Shown: piece by piece, positions 35,166 through 42,864 of the stretch | Position numbering within the stretch: position 1 is the first letter of the stretch | Layout: each line of letters starts with the position of its first letter | Assembly: GCA_024696005.1 (NCBI GenBank) | Contig: JAILHF010000051.1 | Coordinates: forward strand, 434,001-498,000 | Length of the DNA: 64,000 nt | Source: Lachnospiraceae bacterium | Lineage (GTDB): Bacteria > Bacillota > Clostridia > Lachnospirales > Lachnospiraceae | Direction: 5' to 3' | Notes under the pieces: model-generated | Seen by the model: only the letters and a program-made list of their open reading frames with translations | What the model was told of the DNA's origin: nothing | Databases searched by the model: none | Translations under genes and position numbers: made by a program

Positions 35166-35621
35166 TTATCCGTCCTCCTCATCCTTTGTTCCGTATACGT
35201 AGCTCGTCAGCTCGTCGATCTCTTTCACTTCTTCGGCGTTCACTTCCTCCACGAAACGTTCAAAGGCTTTTTCCCGCATCTTTTCATGGATCTTTCGTTC
35301 CTGCATCGCCAGCTGCATCTTCTGCCTGGCCGCTTCCAGGTTCTTTTCGGCCACCCTCACTTTCAGGCGCTGCGCTTTGATCTCCTCTTCGACATAATCC
35401 CGTTCACGTTCGTTTTCCTTTATCTTCCGCACATCGATGACGGTCAGCCGGATGGCTTTTCCTTCTTCCACGATGCCGTCACGCTTTGCAAGCAGCGCTT
35501 CCATCTTTGCCTCTTCATCGTTCAGGGCGATGCGTCTTGCAGCGAAGTTGTTCTTCTCCTGTTCCTCGATCTTTTCCTTGAGTTCGAGGATGTTTTGCAT
35601 GCGATAGCGGAATCGTGCCAC
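35166..35621 (-). CDS. fliJ: Flagellar export chaperone-like protein FliJ
   Basis: 151 residues, almost wholly coiled coil, beginning ARFRYRMQNILELKEKIEEQ as in FliJ. FliJ links the FliI ATPase to the FlhA gate. The start appears to be GTG at 35621, 6 nt after GGAG. It lies between fliI and the motE-like gene. Confidence 0.9.
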   Translation of the reverse strand: MARFRYRMQNILELKEKIEEQEKNNFAARRIALNDEEAKMEALLAKRDGIVEEGKAIRLTVIDVRKIKENERERDYVEEEIKAQRLKVRVAEKNLEAARQKMQLAMQERKIHEKMREKAFERFVEEVNAEEVKEIDELTSYVYGTKDEEDG

Positions 35622-35651
35622 AATCTACTCCCCATTTTTCGTACGCCCTCG

Positions 35652-35697
35652 CATGATCGGTCCCGGCTCGCTGAAACGCTCCCGGCTCCCGATCATG
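35652..35697. repeat. Dispersed intergenic repeat, copy 4 (fliI-fliJ gap)
   Basis: The 28-nt core at 35661-35688 (one change, GCTGAAACG) is flanked by perfect 9-bp arms CATGATCGG (35652-35660) and CCGATCATG (35689-35697). The arms differ in the outer bases from copy 2 but pair fully. Confidence 0.88.
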
Positions 35698-35732
35698 TCT
35701 CAGGCTAAAAGCATGTATCTCGAATGCACTCG

Positions 35733-35752
35733 CATGACCGGTCCCGATCATG
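35733..35752. repeat. Core-less derivative of the dispersed repeat
   Basis: CATGACCGG, TC and CCGATCATG in direct succession: the arms of copy 4 with one mismatch but no 28-nt core. It lies 35 nt from copy 4 in the same fliI-fliJ gap. The short TCCCGG direct repeats at both ends of the core could allow such a deletion. Confidence 0.7.
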
Positions 35753-35773
35753 TCCTTGGCTGAAGCACGCTGA

Positions 35774-37078
35774 TCAGCGGAACAGATCCTCCAGCAGCTT
35801 CTCGGTCTCTTCGTATTCGAATTTATCGTTCACATCCTGGCACAGGAAATCATTGACCGCATCGATCTTTTCGATCGCGTAATCAATGTTCTTGTTGGAG
35901 CCCTTCCGGTAGGCCCCGATATTGATCAGATCCTCTGCCTCGTCATAAGTCGCCATCACGGCCTTGAGCTTGGTCGCCGCCTGCCGGTGTTCCTTCGTGG
36001 TCACCATGGACATGCATCGGGAAATGGAAAGCAGCACATCAATGGCAGGATAATGTCCCTTTGCTCCCAGGCGGCGGCTCAGCATGATGTGACCGTCCAG
36101 GATGCCTCGGGCGGTATCGGTGATCGGTTCGTTGAAATCATCACCATCCACCAGCACCGCGTAAAGCCCCGTTATGGAGCCCTTGTCGTCACGGCCCGCG
36201 CGCTCGAGAAGCTTGGGCATCTCGGAGTATACGCTGGGCGGATATCCCCTTGTCACCGGCGGCTCTCCGGTTGCCAGACCGATCTCGCGCTGTGCCATCG
36301 AGAAACGGGTCAGGTTGTCCATCATGAGCAGCACGTCTTTTCCCTGCGAACGGAAGTATTCCGCGATGGCCGTTGCGGTCTGCGCCGCTTTTTTGCGCTC
36401 CAGCGCAGGCTTGTCCGAAGTCGCGCACACGACCACGCTGCGCTTCATCCCCTCAGGGCCCAGGTCCCGTTCGATAAACTCCCTCACCTCACGGCCGCGC
36501 TCGCCGATCAGGGCGATCACGTTGAGTTCGGCCCTGGTGTTTCGCGCGAACATTCCCATCAGGGTGGATTTGCCCACACCGGAACCGGCAAAGATGCCGA
36601 TCCTCTGCCCCTTTCCGACAGTGATCAGACCGTCCACGGCCTTTACGCCGAGCGGGAGCACTTCATCGATGATGGTGCGGTTCATCGGATCCGGGGATCT
36701 GGCATCCAGCGGATACCAGGTCTCGCCGCTGGGCGTGAAATCGCTGATCGGCCTTCCCAGACCGTCCAGGATCTGCCCCAAAAGAAAATCCCCCACCTGC
36801 ACGGAAAGGGGACGCTCCATATTTTCCACCACACAGCCAGCGCCGATACCCTCCGTCGCCTCGTAAGGCATGAGCAGCGTCATGTTGTTCTTGAAGCCCA
36901 CCACCTCACTCATGATCGTATGTCCGTCCGTGGTAGTGATGCGGCACATGTCGCCCATCTTCGCGTCCGGTCCGGCACTTTCGAGTGTCAGTCCCACCAC
37001 GTTCATGATCTTGCCCAGGCGCCGGTAATACAGCCGTTCGGCGGCAGCGTCGTATTTGTTCAGATCGATCTCACTCAT
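35774..37078 (-). CDS. fliI: Flagellar export ATPase FliI
   Basis: 434 residues. The Walker A is GIFAGSGVGKSTLMG and the Walker B region KDVLLMMDNLTRFSMAQREI, followed by GEPPVTRGYPPSV, all typical of FliI. The enzyme releases substrates from chaperones at the export gate. Its ATG overlaps the fliH end by 8 nt. Confidence 0.97.
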   Translation of the reverse strand: MSEIDLNKYDAAAERLYYRRLGKIMNVVGLTLESAGPDAKMGDMCRITTTDGHTIMSEVVGFKNNMTLLMPYEATEGIGAGCVVENMERPLSVQVGDFLLGQILDGLGRPISDFTPSGETWYPLDARSPDPMNRTIIDEVLPLGVKAVDGLITVGKGQRIGIFAGSGVGKSTLMGMFARNTRAELNVIALIGERGREVREFIERDLGPEGMKRSVVVCATSDKPALERKKAAQTATAIAEYFRSQGKDVLLMMDNLTRFSMAQREIGLATGEPPVTRGYPPSVYSEMPKLLERAGRDDKGSITGLYAVLVDGDDFNEPITDTARGILDGHIMLSRRLGAKGHYPAIDVLLSISRCMSMVTTKEHRQAATKLKAVMATYDEAEDLINIGAYRKGSNKNIDYAIEKIDAVNDFLCQDVNDKFEYEETEKLLEDLFR

Positions 37079-37907
37079 AACTCAATATCTTCAGCTGCTG
37101 TACCAGGAGACTCAACTGCGTCCCCAGGGAGCAGTCCCATATTCCTCCGTCGCTTTCGATCAGGCAGGCGTTCGGTGTCAGCGTGTTGTCCTCCACGATC
37201 TCGAAATTCTCGGGAAGGATGCCCGTTCCCTTCGCCACGTTTTCCTTTTCCGCCTTGACATTGTCATAATCCGCCGCGGAAACATGCACGATATAATTCC
37301 TGCTTCCGTCCAGTCCCGTGAGAGAACGCTTGAGAAGATAAAGGATCGTCTCCCTGTCGTTCTCGAGCCTGGCTCCGGTGACCCTTTCAAAGATCCCGGC
37401 GATCTTGTCCACCAGAAGCGGTTCCAGCTCCTCGCTCTTTTTCCGAAACTCCCGCTCCGCCGCCGCGGCACGGTTTTCGCATTCCAGCTCCTTCTCCCGG
37501 TACTTTCTGCGGCATTCCTCCTCGGCCTGCTGCTGTCCTTCCCGGTAGCCCGCTGCCTGTCCCTCGTCCCTGGCCGCTCCGCGGATCTGCTCCGCTTCCC
37601 TGCGCGCCTCTTCGATGATCTCCTCCGCTTCCCGCCTGGTATGGTCCAGCTTTTCCTCGATATCTTCCCTGGTCAGCGCGCCGCCGGCCTTGATCACGGC
37701 CTCGTCCTCTTCCGGACTGGATACCAGCCGTTCTACCAAAAGGGGATCCAGCCCCTCCGAAAATCCTTCCTGTATCACTTCCGCAGGTTCTTCCTGCATC
37801 CTGGCCCGGAGTTCCTCCAGACGCTTTTCCACCCGCTCATTGGAATTGATGGTCAGCTTCTTTGCGGATTCAACGGTAACATATCCGCCCTTGATGAAAT
37901 TAGACAA
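37071..37907 (-). CDS. fliH: Flagellar assembly protein FliH
   Basis: 278 residues from the chosen start. It begins SNFIKGGYVTVESAKK, then has a long Glu/Arg/Gln coiled coil (about 60-160) and a FliH/HrpE C-terminal domain. It regulates FliI. I chose TTG 37907, which overlaps the fliG stop by 8 nt and is preceded by GAGG, because the family usually starts at this point; GTG 37919 is an alternative. The start codon remains uncertain. Confidence 0.85.
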   Translation of the reverse strand: MSNFIKGGYVTVESAKKLTINSNERVEKRLEELRARMQEEPAEVIQEGFSEGLDPLLVERLVSSPEEDEAVIKAGGALTREDIEEKLDHTRREAEEIIEEARREAEQIRGAARDEGQAAGYREGQQQAEEECRRKYREKELECENRAAAAEREFRKKSEELEPLLVDKIAGIFERVTGARLENDRETILYLLKRSLTGLDGSRNYIVHVSAADYDNVKAEKENVAKGTGILPENFEIVEDNTLTPNACLIESDGGIWDCSLGTQLSLLVQQLKILSYE

Positions 37908-38916
37908 TGACCTCGTCACCTCCGCCACGGGATATGATGATCTCGCCGGAATCCTCCAGCTTACGAATGACATTCACGATCTTCTGCTGGGCATCTTCCA
38001 CGTCCTTCATTCGCACGGGGCCCATGAATTCCATGTCTTCCTTGATCATCTCGGCCAGGCGCTTGGAAAGGTTCGTAAAGATCGCGTTCTGCACTTCTTC
38101 ATTGGTGCTCTTGAGCGCCAGCTCCAGATCGCTGTTCTCCACCTCACGCAGGACACGCTGTATGGCCTTGTTGTCCAGAAGCAGGATATCCTCGAATACG
38201 AACATCTTTTTGCGGATCTCGTCCGCCAGTTCCGGATCCTCGATCTCCAAGATCTCCATGATGTGCTTTTCGGTACCGCGGTCGGTGGTATTGAGGATCT
38301 CCACCACCTGGTCCACGCCGCCGATCTGCGTGTAATCCTGGTTCACCAGGTTTGCAAGCTTGCTTTCCAGCACGCGCTCCACCTCCTGTATCACGTCGGG
38401 GCTCGTCCGGTCCATCGTCGCGATACGCCTTGCCACATCCGCCTGGTTCTCCTGGGGCAGAGCCGAAAGGATCAGGGCCGCCTGACTGGCCGACAGATAG
38501 GACAGGATCAGGGCGATGGTCTGGGGATGCTCATCCTGGATGAAAGAAAGCAGCTGTGTCGCATCAGTCTTTCGCACGAACTCGAAAGGCTTGACCTGCA
38601 GCGAAGCCGTCAGCTTTCCGATCACGTCCAGGGCTTTGTCGGAACCGAGGGCTTTTTCCAGAAGCTCCTTGGCATAGCTGATGCCGCCCTCTGCGATATA
38701 CTGCTGCGCAAGACAGATCTCGTAAAACTCGTTGATCACGTCCTCCTTCACCTGCGGCGAAATGCTGCGGGTGTTGGCGATCTCGAGCGTAAGATCCTCG
38801 ATCTCTTCTTCCTTCAGATGTTTGAAAACCGTCGAGCTCATTTCCGGTCCCAGAGCGATCAGAAGAACTGCCGCCTTCTGCAGACCGGTCATGCTCGAAT
38901 CATTTGATGACGCCAT
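37900..38916 (-). CDS. fliG: Flagellar motor switch protein FliG
   Basis: 338 residues, the normal length. The N-terminal domain has GLQKAAVLLIALGPEMSSTV. The EHPQT motif reads EHPQTIALILSYL. The C-terminal torque helix contains KNMFVF-like and VEDAQQKIVNVIRKLEDSGE segments. It joins the MS ring to the C ring and contacts MotA. GGGGATAAGAG precedes the ATG. Confidence 0.96.
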   Translation of the reverse strand: MASSNDSSMTGLQKAAVLLIALGPEMSSTVFKHLKEEEIEDLTLEIANTRSISPQVKEDVINEFYEICLAQQYIAEGGISYAKELLEKALGSDKALDVIGKLTASLQVKPFEFVRKTDATQLLSFIQDEHPQTIALILSYLSASQAALILSALPQENQADVARRIATMDRTSPDVIQEVERVLESKLANLVNQDYTQIGGVDQVVEILNTTDRGTEKHIMEILEIEDPELADEIRKKMFVFEDILLLDNKAIQRVLREVENSDLELALKSTNEEVQNAIFTNLSKRLAEMIKEDMEFMGPVRMKDVEDAQQKIVNVIRKLEDSGEIIISRGGGDEVIV

Positions 38917-38919
38917 CTC

Positions 38920-40536
38920 TTATCCCCAATCGTCGTTCAGCCAGTTGCGGAGCAGATTGGCTGCCGCCTCCGGATTGTCTTCCACAAATTTTTCCACGAT
39001 CTTTCTCGCCTCGGACTTATCCTCCACGCCGATCTCATCCAGTTCGGTATCGGGCTGGGTGGACTGCAGGATATCGTCGATGCTGATCTCGGGTTCGGGC
39101 TCTTCCACACGTGCCTGGCGCATGCTGCGCAGGATCACGAATGCCAGGAGGCCCAGGATCAGAACGATCAGGATGATCTGCAGCACATCGGTCATACGGA
39201 TATTGAGCCCCTCGTGGTCCACAAAGAAGGGCTGCTCATAGGAAAGGATCGTGATCTTTCCCGTGGCGATGCCCGAAGCCGTGGATACGGCCTGCACCAG
39301 ATTCTGCGGGACCTCCAGCTCACGGCGGATATCGTTTGCCAGCTTGTACTGGTTCCAGGTGATGCCTTCCAGCTCGCCGGCTTCCTGCACGTCATCCTCA
39401 TTGATCATCTTGTAGGTGAGCAGGGTCACGGTAACGGAGGAATTCTCGCGGTCAATGTTGCCCGCCTTGCGGGTCTGGGTCTCGATCTGCTCGTCCGGAA
39501 GGAAGTCCTCGCTGGTCTCGGTCACGCTGGAGCTCGTCGCCGACTGGTTCTCATACACGTAGCCGGTCTCGACCTCTCCGTTCGCGTCCGTTCCCGGCAC
39601 ACCGCCGGTGCTTCCTTCGTTGATGCTCTGATAGGTATCGCGGCTGGCCAGGACCCCGTCGCCCTCTTCATCGGTATTGGAATAGGTGTGGGTCACCCGT
39701 TCCGTGTCCGAAGCATCAATGGCGATGTTGGCCGCCACTTCGATGCCCGAGAACTGGTTGGTGGCCAGCAGGGCGTTGCGGACCTTCTGCTCGACGATCT
39801 TGGCCTGCTGCTCCGAAAGGCTTAAGTAGCTGGAGGGCGAAGCGGCGCTCGCGCTCTCATCCGCCCCGGCATAGAGCAGTGTCCCGGTGGTATCCGTGAT
39901 CGTAATGTTAGTGGTGGTATCGTTTCCGAGGGCAGTCGCGACCAGACGCGCGATCCCGCCGGCCTGCTCGACCGAGCAGTTCTGTATCAGTTCCAGTTTG
40001 ACAGCCGCATAGCTCTCCTTGTTCTGCGCGATCAGCGTGCCGTCTTCTTCCGGGATATGGAGCAGCACATCCGCTTTGCGGATGAAATCATAACCTTCCA
40101 GGTCCTGCTCGAGCGCATCCTCCAGATAGGCGATGTATTTCTTCTGGCGGTCGCTCTCGGTAGAGAAGAAGCCGCCGTCGGTGACGTTATCGATGGAGTA
40201 ACGGTCGGTGGAAATGCTGTTGCTTCCCAGAAGGAGCACCGTCTTTGTGTAATCCTTGCGGTTGACCGAGATCGTGAGCCCGTCCTCGCTGGTCTTGTAG
40301 GCGATGTCATCCCCGGTCAGCAGGTCGATGACCTCCTGGGCTTCCTTGGCCGACTTTGCCGTATGGATCGTCATGTATTCGGGCTTTGTCACATAAAGGA
40401 TCAGAACGACAAAAGCAGCGATCGTAAAGATCGCCAGCGCGATGATGATCCCTTTCTGCCGCTTGGAAAACTTTTCCCACCAATCCAGGAAACGTCTCGG
40501 AAGAGACCGTAACCAGGCCAATAATCTGTCTACCAT
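38920..40536 (-). CDS. fliF: Flagellar MS-ring protein FliF
   Basis: 538 residues. There are membrane helices at about 30-50 and 440-465. The ring-building motifs include GLTISVNRKDYTKTVLLLGS and LPDEQIETQTRKAGNIDREN. The C-terminal peptide DNPEAAANLLRNWLNDDWG is the FliG-binding tail. It is the assembly base of the flagellum. GGGGGGAGAG precedes the ATG. Confidence 0.96.
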   Translation of the reverse strand: MVDRLLAWLRSLPRRFLDWWEKFSKRQKGIIIALAIFTIAAFVVLILYVTKPEYMTIHTAKSAKEAQEVIDLLTGDDIAYKTSEDGLTISVNRKDYTKTVLLLGSNSISTDRYSIDNVTDGGFFSTESDRQKKYIAYLEDALEQDLEGYDFIRKADVLLHIPEEDGTLIAQNKESYAAVKLELIQNCSVEQAGGIARLVATALGNDTTTNITITDTTGTLLYAGADESASAASPSSYLSLSEQQAKIVEQKVRNALLATNQFSGIEVAANIAIDASDTERVTHTYSNTDEEGDGVLASRDTYQSINEGSTGGVPGTDANGEVETGYVYENQSATSSSVTETSEDFLPDEQIETQTRKAGNIDRENSSVTVTLLTYKMINEDDVQEAGELEGITWNQYKLANDIRRELEVPQNLVQAVSTASGIATGKITILSYEQPFFVDHEGLNIRMTDVLQIILIVLILGLLAFVILRSMRQARVEEPEPEISIDDILQSTQPDTELDEIGVEDKSEARKIVEKFVEDNPEAAANLLRNWLNDDWG

Positions 40537-40553
40537 TTTTCTGCTCTCCCCCC

Positions 40554-40606
40554 ACAGGCTTCGAACCTGTATCTGTTACTGCCACACTCGGAAAGGCTGT
40601 GGACAG
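40554..40606 (-). other. Two hairpins in the fliE-fliF gap
   Basis: The 87-nt gap holds a bulged 8-bp stem (40579-40606, CTGCCACA with TGTGGACAG) and a 5-bp stem with a 7-nt TTCGAAG loop (40554-40570). They are followed by the fliF ribosome site, not by a U tract. Role unknown. Confidence 0.45.
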
Positions 40607-40623
40607 CAATATCGCAAGAACGT

Positions 40624-40968
40624 TCAGATCTGCATGTTGATGATCTGCCGGTATGCCTCCAGAAAACTGTTCTTGATGGTCACGGTGTATTGCAGGGCCG
40701 TGGACGCTTTCTGCAGGGCGATCGCCAGATCATGGGTGCTGGTGGCCTTTCCCATTGCCAGCTTGATCTCTTCGTTTTCCGCATCGGAGAGATACTTGTT
40801 CGTTGTATTGATGTTATCGAGCGCCGCATTGAAGATCGAGGAAAACATATCTTCCGTATCGCTTCCGCGCTCTTTCACAAAACGGCTGACCTCTTTTCCG
40901 GGCCGGACGTTGAGCCGCTCGATCGGGTTGCTCACCGTTGTGCCGGTCCGTGTATCAACATACTGCAT
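40624..40968 (-). CDS. fliE: Flagellar hook-basal body protein FliE
   Basis: 114 residues, the normal length. The C-terminal signature ALQKASTALQYTVTIKNSFL, ending EAYRQIINMQI, is that of FliE, which joins the MS ring to the rod. It lies 15 nt after flgC. Confidence 0.94.
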   Translation of the reverse strand: MQYVDTRTGTTVSNPIERLNVRPGKEVSRFVKERGSDTEDMFSSIFNAALDNINTTNKYLSDAENEEIKLAMGKATSTHDLAIALQKASTALQYTVTIKNSFLEAYRQIINMQI

Positions 40969-40983
40969 GAGCTGCCCTCCTTA

Positions 40984-41487
40984 TCACTTGCTGCCCGCCA
41001 GTCCCAGTCCGGTCGTCGCCATGGATTTGCTGGCGTTAAAGACCGTGGCATTGGCTTCATAAGCGCGGTTGGCATCGATCAGGTTTGTCATCTCGGTGAT
41101 CGTGTTGACATTCGGATACGTCACATAGCCGTTCTCGTCCGCGTCCGGATGGGAAGGATCATAGACCATGTTCATGGGGCTGACCTCATCCTCTTCGATC
41201 TTGGGGATCTTCACGCCGTAGCCGATCAGATCCTCCGCAACGATGTTGCGGTCGTGGCGCTGCTGTGCCCGTCCCGTGCCTACCACCGTGGAAAGCACGC
41301 GTCCGAAGCTCCTGCGGTCCTGCTGTGTCTCCTGCGTTTCAAAGACCACAACCTTGCGTCGGTAGGGCGTTCCGTCGCCCGTGCGCGTCGTGTTGGCATT
41401 CGCGATGTTCTCCGCGATGGTATCCATGCGGTAACGCTCTGCCGTAAGTCCGGTTGCCGTTATGTCAAAAGATGTAAAGATTCCCAT
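40984..41487 (-). CDS. flgC: Flagellar proximal rod protein FlgC
   Basis: 167 residues. The rod motif DTIAENIANANTTRT and the C-terminal segment VNTITEMTNLIDANRAYEAN are typical of FlgC. It follows flgB by 18 nt. Confidence 0.95.
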   Translation of the reverse strand: MGIFTSFDITATGLTAERYRMDTIAENIANANTTRTGDGTPYRRKVVVFETQETQQDRRSFGRVLSTVVGTGRAQQRHDRNIVAEDLIGYGVKIPKIEEDEVSPMNMVYDPSHPDADENGYVTYPNVNTITEMTNLIDANRAYEANATVFNASKSMATTGLGLAGSK

Positions 41488-41505
41488 CTGTCACGCTCCT
41501 TTCGA

Positions 41506-41904
41506 TCAGCCGCCGTTGCCCATCGCCGTGCGCAGGTTCGAAAACTCGCTTGTCAGGCACTGGATCAGGCTGTTATAGGTGATCTGGTTCTCCGCCAGAT
41601 AGACGTTTTCTGTATCGATGTCCACGTTGTTGCCGTCGAGACGGTAGGAAACAGACTGCGCATCGGTGTACACCCTCGGCTCAATGCGTGAGAGCCGCAT
41701 GTTGTATACCTTCGCGTCCATCGTCCGGTACTCCACCTTGTTCAGATTGCGGATCAGCTCCTCCTCAAACGCCACGTCCTGACGCTTGTAGTTCGGCGTA
41801 TCGACATTGGCGATGTTGTTCGAGATGGCCTCATTGCGAAGCCAGGCCGCATCAGCCGCCTTGTCCAGAACATTGATATAGGAATAAACATTCGTATTGA
41901 TCAT
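41506..41904 (-). CDS. flgB: Flagellar proximal rod protein FlgB
   Basis: 132 residues. The N-terminus contains NEAISNNIANVDTPNYKRQD, the standard rod motif, and the C-terminus ENQITYNSLIQCLTSEFSNL. It is the first gene of the fla/che locus, downstream of codY, as in Bacillus. A GGAG lies about 10 nt before the ATG. Confidence 0.95.
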   Translation of the reverse strand: MINTNVYSYINVLDKAADAAWLRNEAISNNIANVDTPNYKRQDVAFEEELIRNLNKVEYRTMDAKVYNMRLSRIEPRVYTDAQSVSYRLDGNNVDIDTENVYLAENQITYNSLIQCLTSEFSNLRTAMGNGG

Positions 41905-42035
41905 GCCCCATCCGCTCCGTAGCTTTACTTCCTACACAAAACAAGCACAAACAGCCCCGCCCCGCCGTTCCCTGGCGAAATGCGCGTCCCTGCCTATGCT
42001 TCTCTTTCTATATCTCGGCCGAAAGGCTTAGGAAT

Positions 42036-42063
42036 ATTATATCCGATTTCCCCAAAAATACAA
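42036..42063 (-). promoter_or_regulatory. Candidate SigA-type promoter of the fla/che operon
   Basis: Minus strand TTGTAT (42063-42058), a 16-nt spacer and a perfect TATAAT (42041-42036). It lies in the 192-nt codY-flgB gap and would give a leader of about 125 nt. The -35 is weak. No clear CodY box (AATTTTCWGAAAATT) was seen nearby. Confidence 0.6.
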
Positions 42064-42073
42064 GTGTCCGCTA

Positions 42074-42098
42074 AGGATCAGTCACAAAATATGATCCT
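42074..42098. other. Inverted repeat at the codY 3' end
   Basis: AGGATCA (42074-42080) and TGATCCT (42092-42098) form a 7-bp stem with an 11-nt loop across the codY stop. No U run follows on the minus strand, so it is a poor terminator and may allow read-through into flgB, or serve as a protein-binding site. Confidence 0.45.
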
Positions 42099-42864
42099 AA
42101 ACTTCTTCAAAGATATAGCTGTTCAGGACACGTATCCTCGTCCCCTTTACACCGGCGGAACTGCTTTCGATGATCCCGGCGCTCTCCATTTTGCGGATCG
42201 CGTTGACGACCACGCTGCGCCCGATCCCGATCTGTTCCGAAATATGGGAGGTGACCAGCAGCGCTTCCGAGCCGTCGATCTGGCCCAGGATATGACGCAT
42301 CGCCTCCCGCTCCGACGCGGTAAGCGCATCCAGGGCACTTCGAACGCCCTGCTCCTTGCGGTCGGTCTCATCCGCCTCTTCCGTCAGGCTGCGGATCAGT
42401 TCGAGCCCGACCACCGTGGCGGCATATTCCACCAGGATGATGTCGTCCATCTCGTACCAGCCTTTGTCCTTGAAGAGAAAGAGGGTTCCCAGACGCTCGC
42501 CGGACGCATAGATCGGAGACGCGATCGCGTGATAGCGTTCCCCGGTACGGTTCTTTTCCTTGGCAAAGCCCAGGGTCATCAGGTTCACATTGTCCTGCGT
42601 GGAAAGAATGGTCATGAAGCGGTCGTTCAAAGCCTCATCGATATGCTGTCCCACTTCGTAGACCAGAAGCTCTTTCATGCGCTCCACGCTGCTGCATTCG
42701 CCCAGCCCCAGCACTTTGCCGCCGCGGCTGCACACGAACACATCCGAGGCCAGGGTCTCGCTCAGCACGCCGCAGATGTCGTCAAACGCGACCTTGGGGG
42801 AAGCGTTGTTGTGCAAAAGCCTTCCGAGTTTACGGGTACGGTCAAGTAACGATATATTGCTCAT
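42097..42864 (-). CDS. codY: Global transcriptional regulator CodY
   Basis: 255 residues. The N-terminal GAF domain senses branched-chain amino acids. The C-terminal winged helix has the highly conserved ALLVTSHISEQIGIGRSVVV followed by NAIRKMESAGIIES. GTP and isoleucine increase DNA binding in known members. Its ATG overlaps the topA stop by 4 nt. The Bacillus genes between topA and codY (trmFO, xerC, hslVU) are missing. Confidence 0.96.
   Translation of the reverse strand: MSNISLLDRTRKLGRLLHNNASPKVAFDDICGVLSETLASDVFVCSRGGKVLGLGECSSVERMKELLVYEVGQHIDEALNDRFMTILSTQDNVNLMTLGFAKEKNRTGERYHAIASPIYASGERLGTLFLFKDKGWYEMDDIILVEYAATVVGLELIRSLTEEADETDRKEQGVRSALDALTASEREAMRHILGQIDGSEALLVTSHISEQIGIGRSVVVNAIRKMESAGIIESSSAGVKGTRIRVLNSYIFEEV

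Noticed and set aside
20838-35697. Dispersed repeats as rho-independent terminators
   Set aside because: The stems enclose a 27-28-nt loop and have no U tract, and essential downstream genes in the same operon follow each copy.
40554-40606. tRNA gene suggested by a T-arm-like stem-loop
   Set aside because: No matching acceptor strand, D arm or anticodon arm can be drawn around it.
42074-42098. codY terminator
   Set aside because: The 7-bp inverted repeat has no following U run and has an 11-nt loop, so I list it only as an inverted repeat.
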